Shown here: piece after piece, positions 5,687 to 6,365 of the stretch
Layout: the number at the start of each line of letters is the position of its first letter
How positions within the stretch are numbered: position 1 is the stretch's first letter
Source of the DNA: Bacillota bacterium
GTDB lineage: Bacteria; Bacillota; Clostridia; Peptostreptococcales; Anaerovoracaceae
Direction: 5' to 3'
NCBI GenBank assembly: GCA_030527065.1
Contig: JAUNBO010000017.1
Coordinates: 11,952-18,316 of the forward strand
DNA: 6,365 bases
Made by a program: the position numbers and the translations under genes
Notes under the pieces: generated by a model
What the model saw: the letters and a program-made list of their open reading frames with translations, nothing else
Database searches by the model: none
What the model was told of the DNA's origin: nothing

Positions 5687-6365
5687 GGATCCTGATCATT
5701 GAGGACGAAAAGAGCATAGCGGAGCTGGAACGGGATTATCTGGAGATCAGCGGCTTTGAATGCGACCTGGCGGAGGACGGCCTCGCCGGATTGGATCTGG
5801 CCCTGGAAAGGGACTATGCGCTCATCATATTGGACCTGATGCTTCCGGGACTGGACGGCTTCTCTGTCTGCGCCAAAATACGGGAGAAGAAGGACACGCC
5901 TCTCATCATCCTCTCCGCCCGGCAGGAGGACATAGACAAGGTGCGGGGCCTGGGGCTGGGCGCCGACGATTACATGACCAAGCCCTTCAGCCCCAGCGAG
6001 CTGGTGGCCCGGGTGAAGGGGCACATTGCCCGCTACGACAGGCTGACGGGCGGCCGGAAGACCGACGAAAACATACTGAAAATACGCAGCCTGGAAATCA
6101 ACAAGGCCAACCGGCAGGTCTTTGTGGGCGGGGAAGAAAAGATCATGCCCGCCCGGGAATACGATCTGCTGCTGTTTCTGGCGGAAAACCCCAACCGGGT
6201 CTTTTCCAAGGAGCAGCTTTTCGACCGGGTGTGGGGCATGGACGCCCTGGGGGACATCTCCACGGTGACGGTCCACATCCGCCGCATCCGGGAGAAGATA
6301 GAGCTGGACATGGAGCACCTTCAGTACATAGAGACCGTCTGGGGCGTGGGCTACCGCTTCCGGGG
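5683..6365 (+). CDS. OmpR/PhoB-family response regulator (3' end cut by window)
   Basis: This cytoplasmic transcription factor is activated by the kinase encoded just upstream. The 227 complete codons show a receiver domain with acidic pocket Glu7/Asp8, phospho-acceptor Asp51 (ILDLMLPG), Ser78 (ILSAR) and Lys100 (MTKPF). A winged-helix DNA-binding domain follows at about 130-227, with AREYDLLLFL (157-166), a VTVHIRRIREKI recognition-helix region (195-206) and the wing hairpin WGVGYRFR at the edge. Proteins of this family usually end within a few residues of that motif, so almost the whole gene is present. AGGAGG (5669-5674) lies 8 bases before the ATG, and the start overlaps the kinase stop by 4 bases. 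Likely targets are the promoter of this cassette and perhaps that of the secreted protein, which is an inference from neighbourhood. No stop codon occurs before the window ends. Confidence 0.95.
   Translation, partial: MRILIIEDEKSIAELERDYLEISGFECDLAEDGLAGLDLALERDYALIILDLMLPGLDGFSVCAKIREKKDTPLIILSARQEDIDKVRGLGLGADDYMTKPFSPSELVARVKGHIARYDRLTGGRKTDENILKIRSLEINKANRQVFVGGEEKIMPAREYDLLLFLAENPNRVFSKEQLFDRVWGMDALGDISTVTVHIRRIREKIELDMEHLQYIETVWGVGYRFR

Noticed and set aside
1..6365. CRISPR arrays, tRNA or rRNA genes, transposases, integrase sites
   Set aside because: No regularly spaced repeats, cloverleaf-like segments, rRNA-like sequence or mobile-element genes were seen on either strand.

Overview
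The window is densely coded on the + strand. It is GC-rich, has strong Shine-Dalgarno sequences (AGGAGG or AGGGGG types) and short gaps, and contains Gram-positive protein types: a cleavable signal peptide on a secreted protein, a BcrA/LanF-like ABC transporter and an OmpR-type two-component system. This fits a GC-rich Clostridia/Firmicutes gut-type bacterium; the genus cannot be fixed from the sequence. Isoleucine codons are unusual for such DNA: AUA is common and AUU is rare.

Layout. 1-87 is the last 28 codons of an unrecognised gene. 126-1556 is purB (adenylosuccinate lyase), in a form that closely resembles the animal enzyme. 1557-1714 is a 158-base intergenic stretch with a chain of overlapping GC hairpins, a possible -10 box and a perfect 11-bp dyad just before the next ribosome binding site. 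1715-2899 encodes a secreted or surface-exposed acidic, Tyr-rich protein of unknown function. 2900-3018 is a 119-base leader with a GC hairpin and a 15-bp stem-loop whose base can re-pair in a shifted register with the Shine-Dalgarno sequence of the next gene. 3019-6365 is a tight four-gene cassette: ABC ATPase, six-helix ABC-2 permease, sensor histidine kinase and OmpR-family response regulator. The last gene is cut by the window edge only a few residues before its expected end.

How the genes fit together. The cassette looks like a self-contained sense-and-export unit: kinase and regulator detect a signal at the membrane and probably control the transporter. The ATPase has Glu where most ABC proteins have the Q-loop Gln, the 'E-loop' described for lantibiotic-immunity (LanF) ATPases. 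This points toward peptide-antibiotic or envelope-stress defence, but the substrate is inferred. The secreted protein is upstream on the same strand, with no convincing intrinsic terminator between, so it may be functionally linked. purB is probably an unrelated housekeeping neighbour.

The best leads for new biology are the possible translational switch before the ABC gene, the dyad before the secreted-protein gene, and a 13-base repeat embedded in hairpins after both upstream stop codons.
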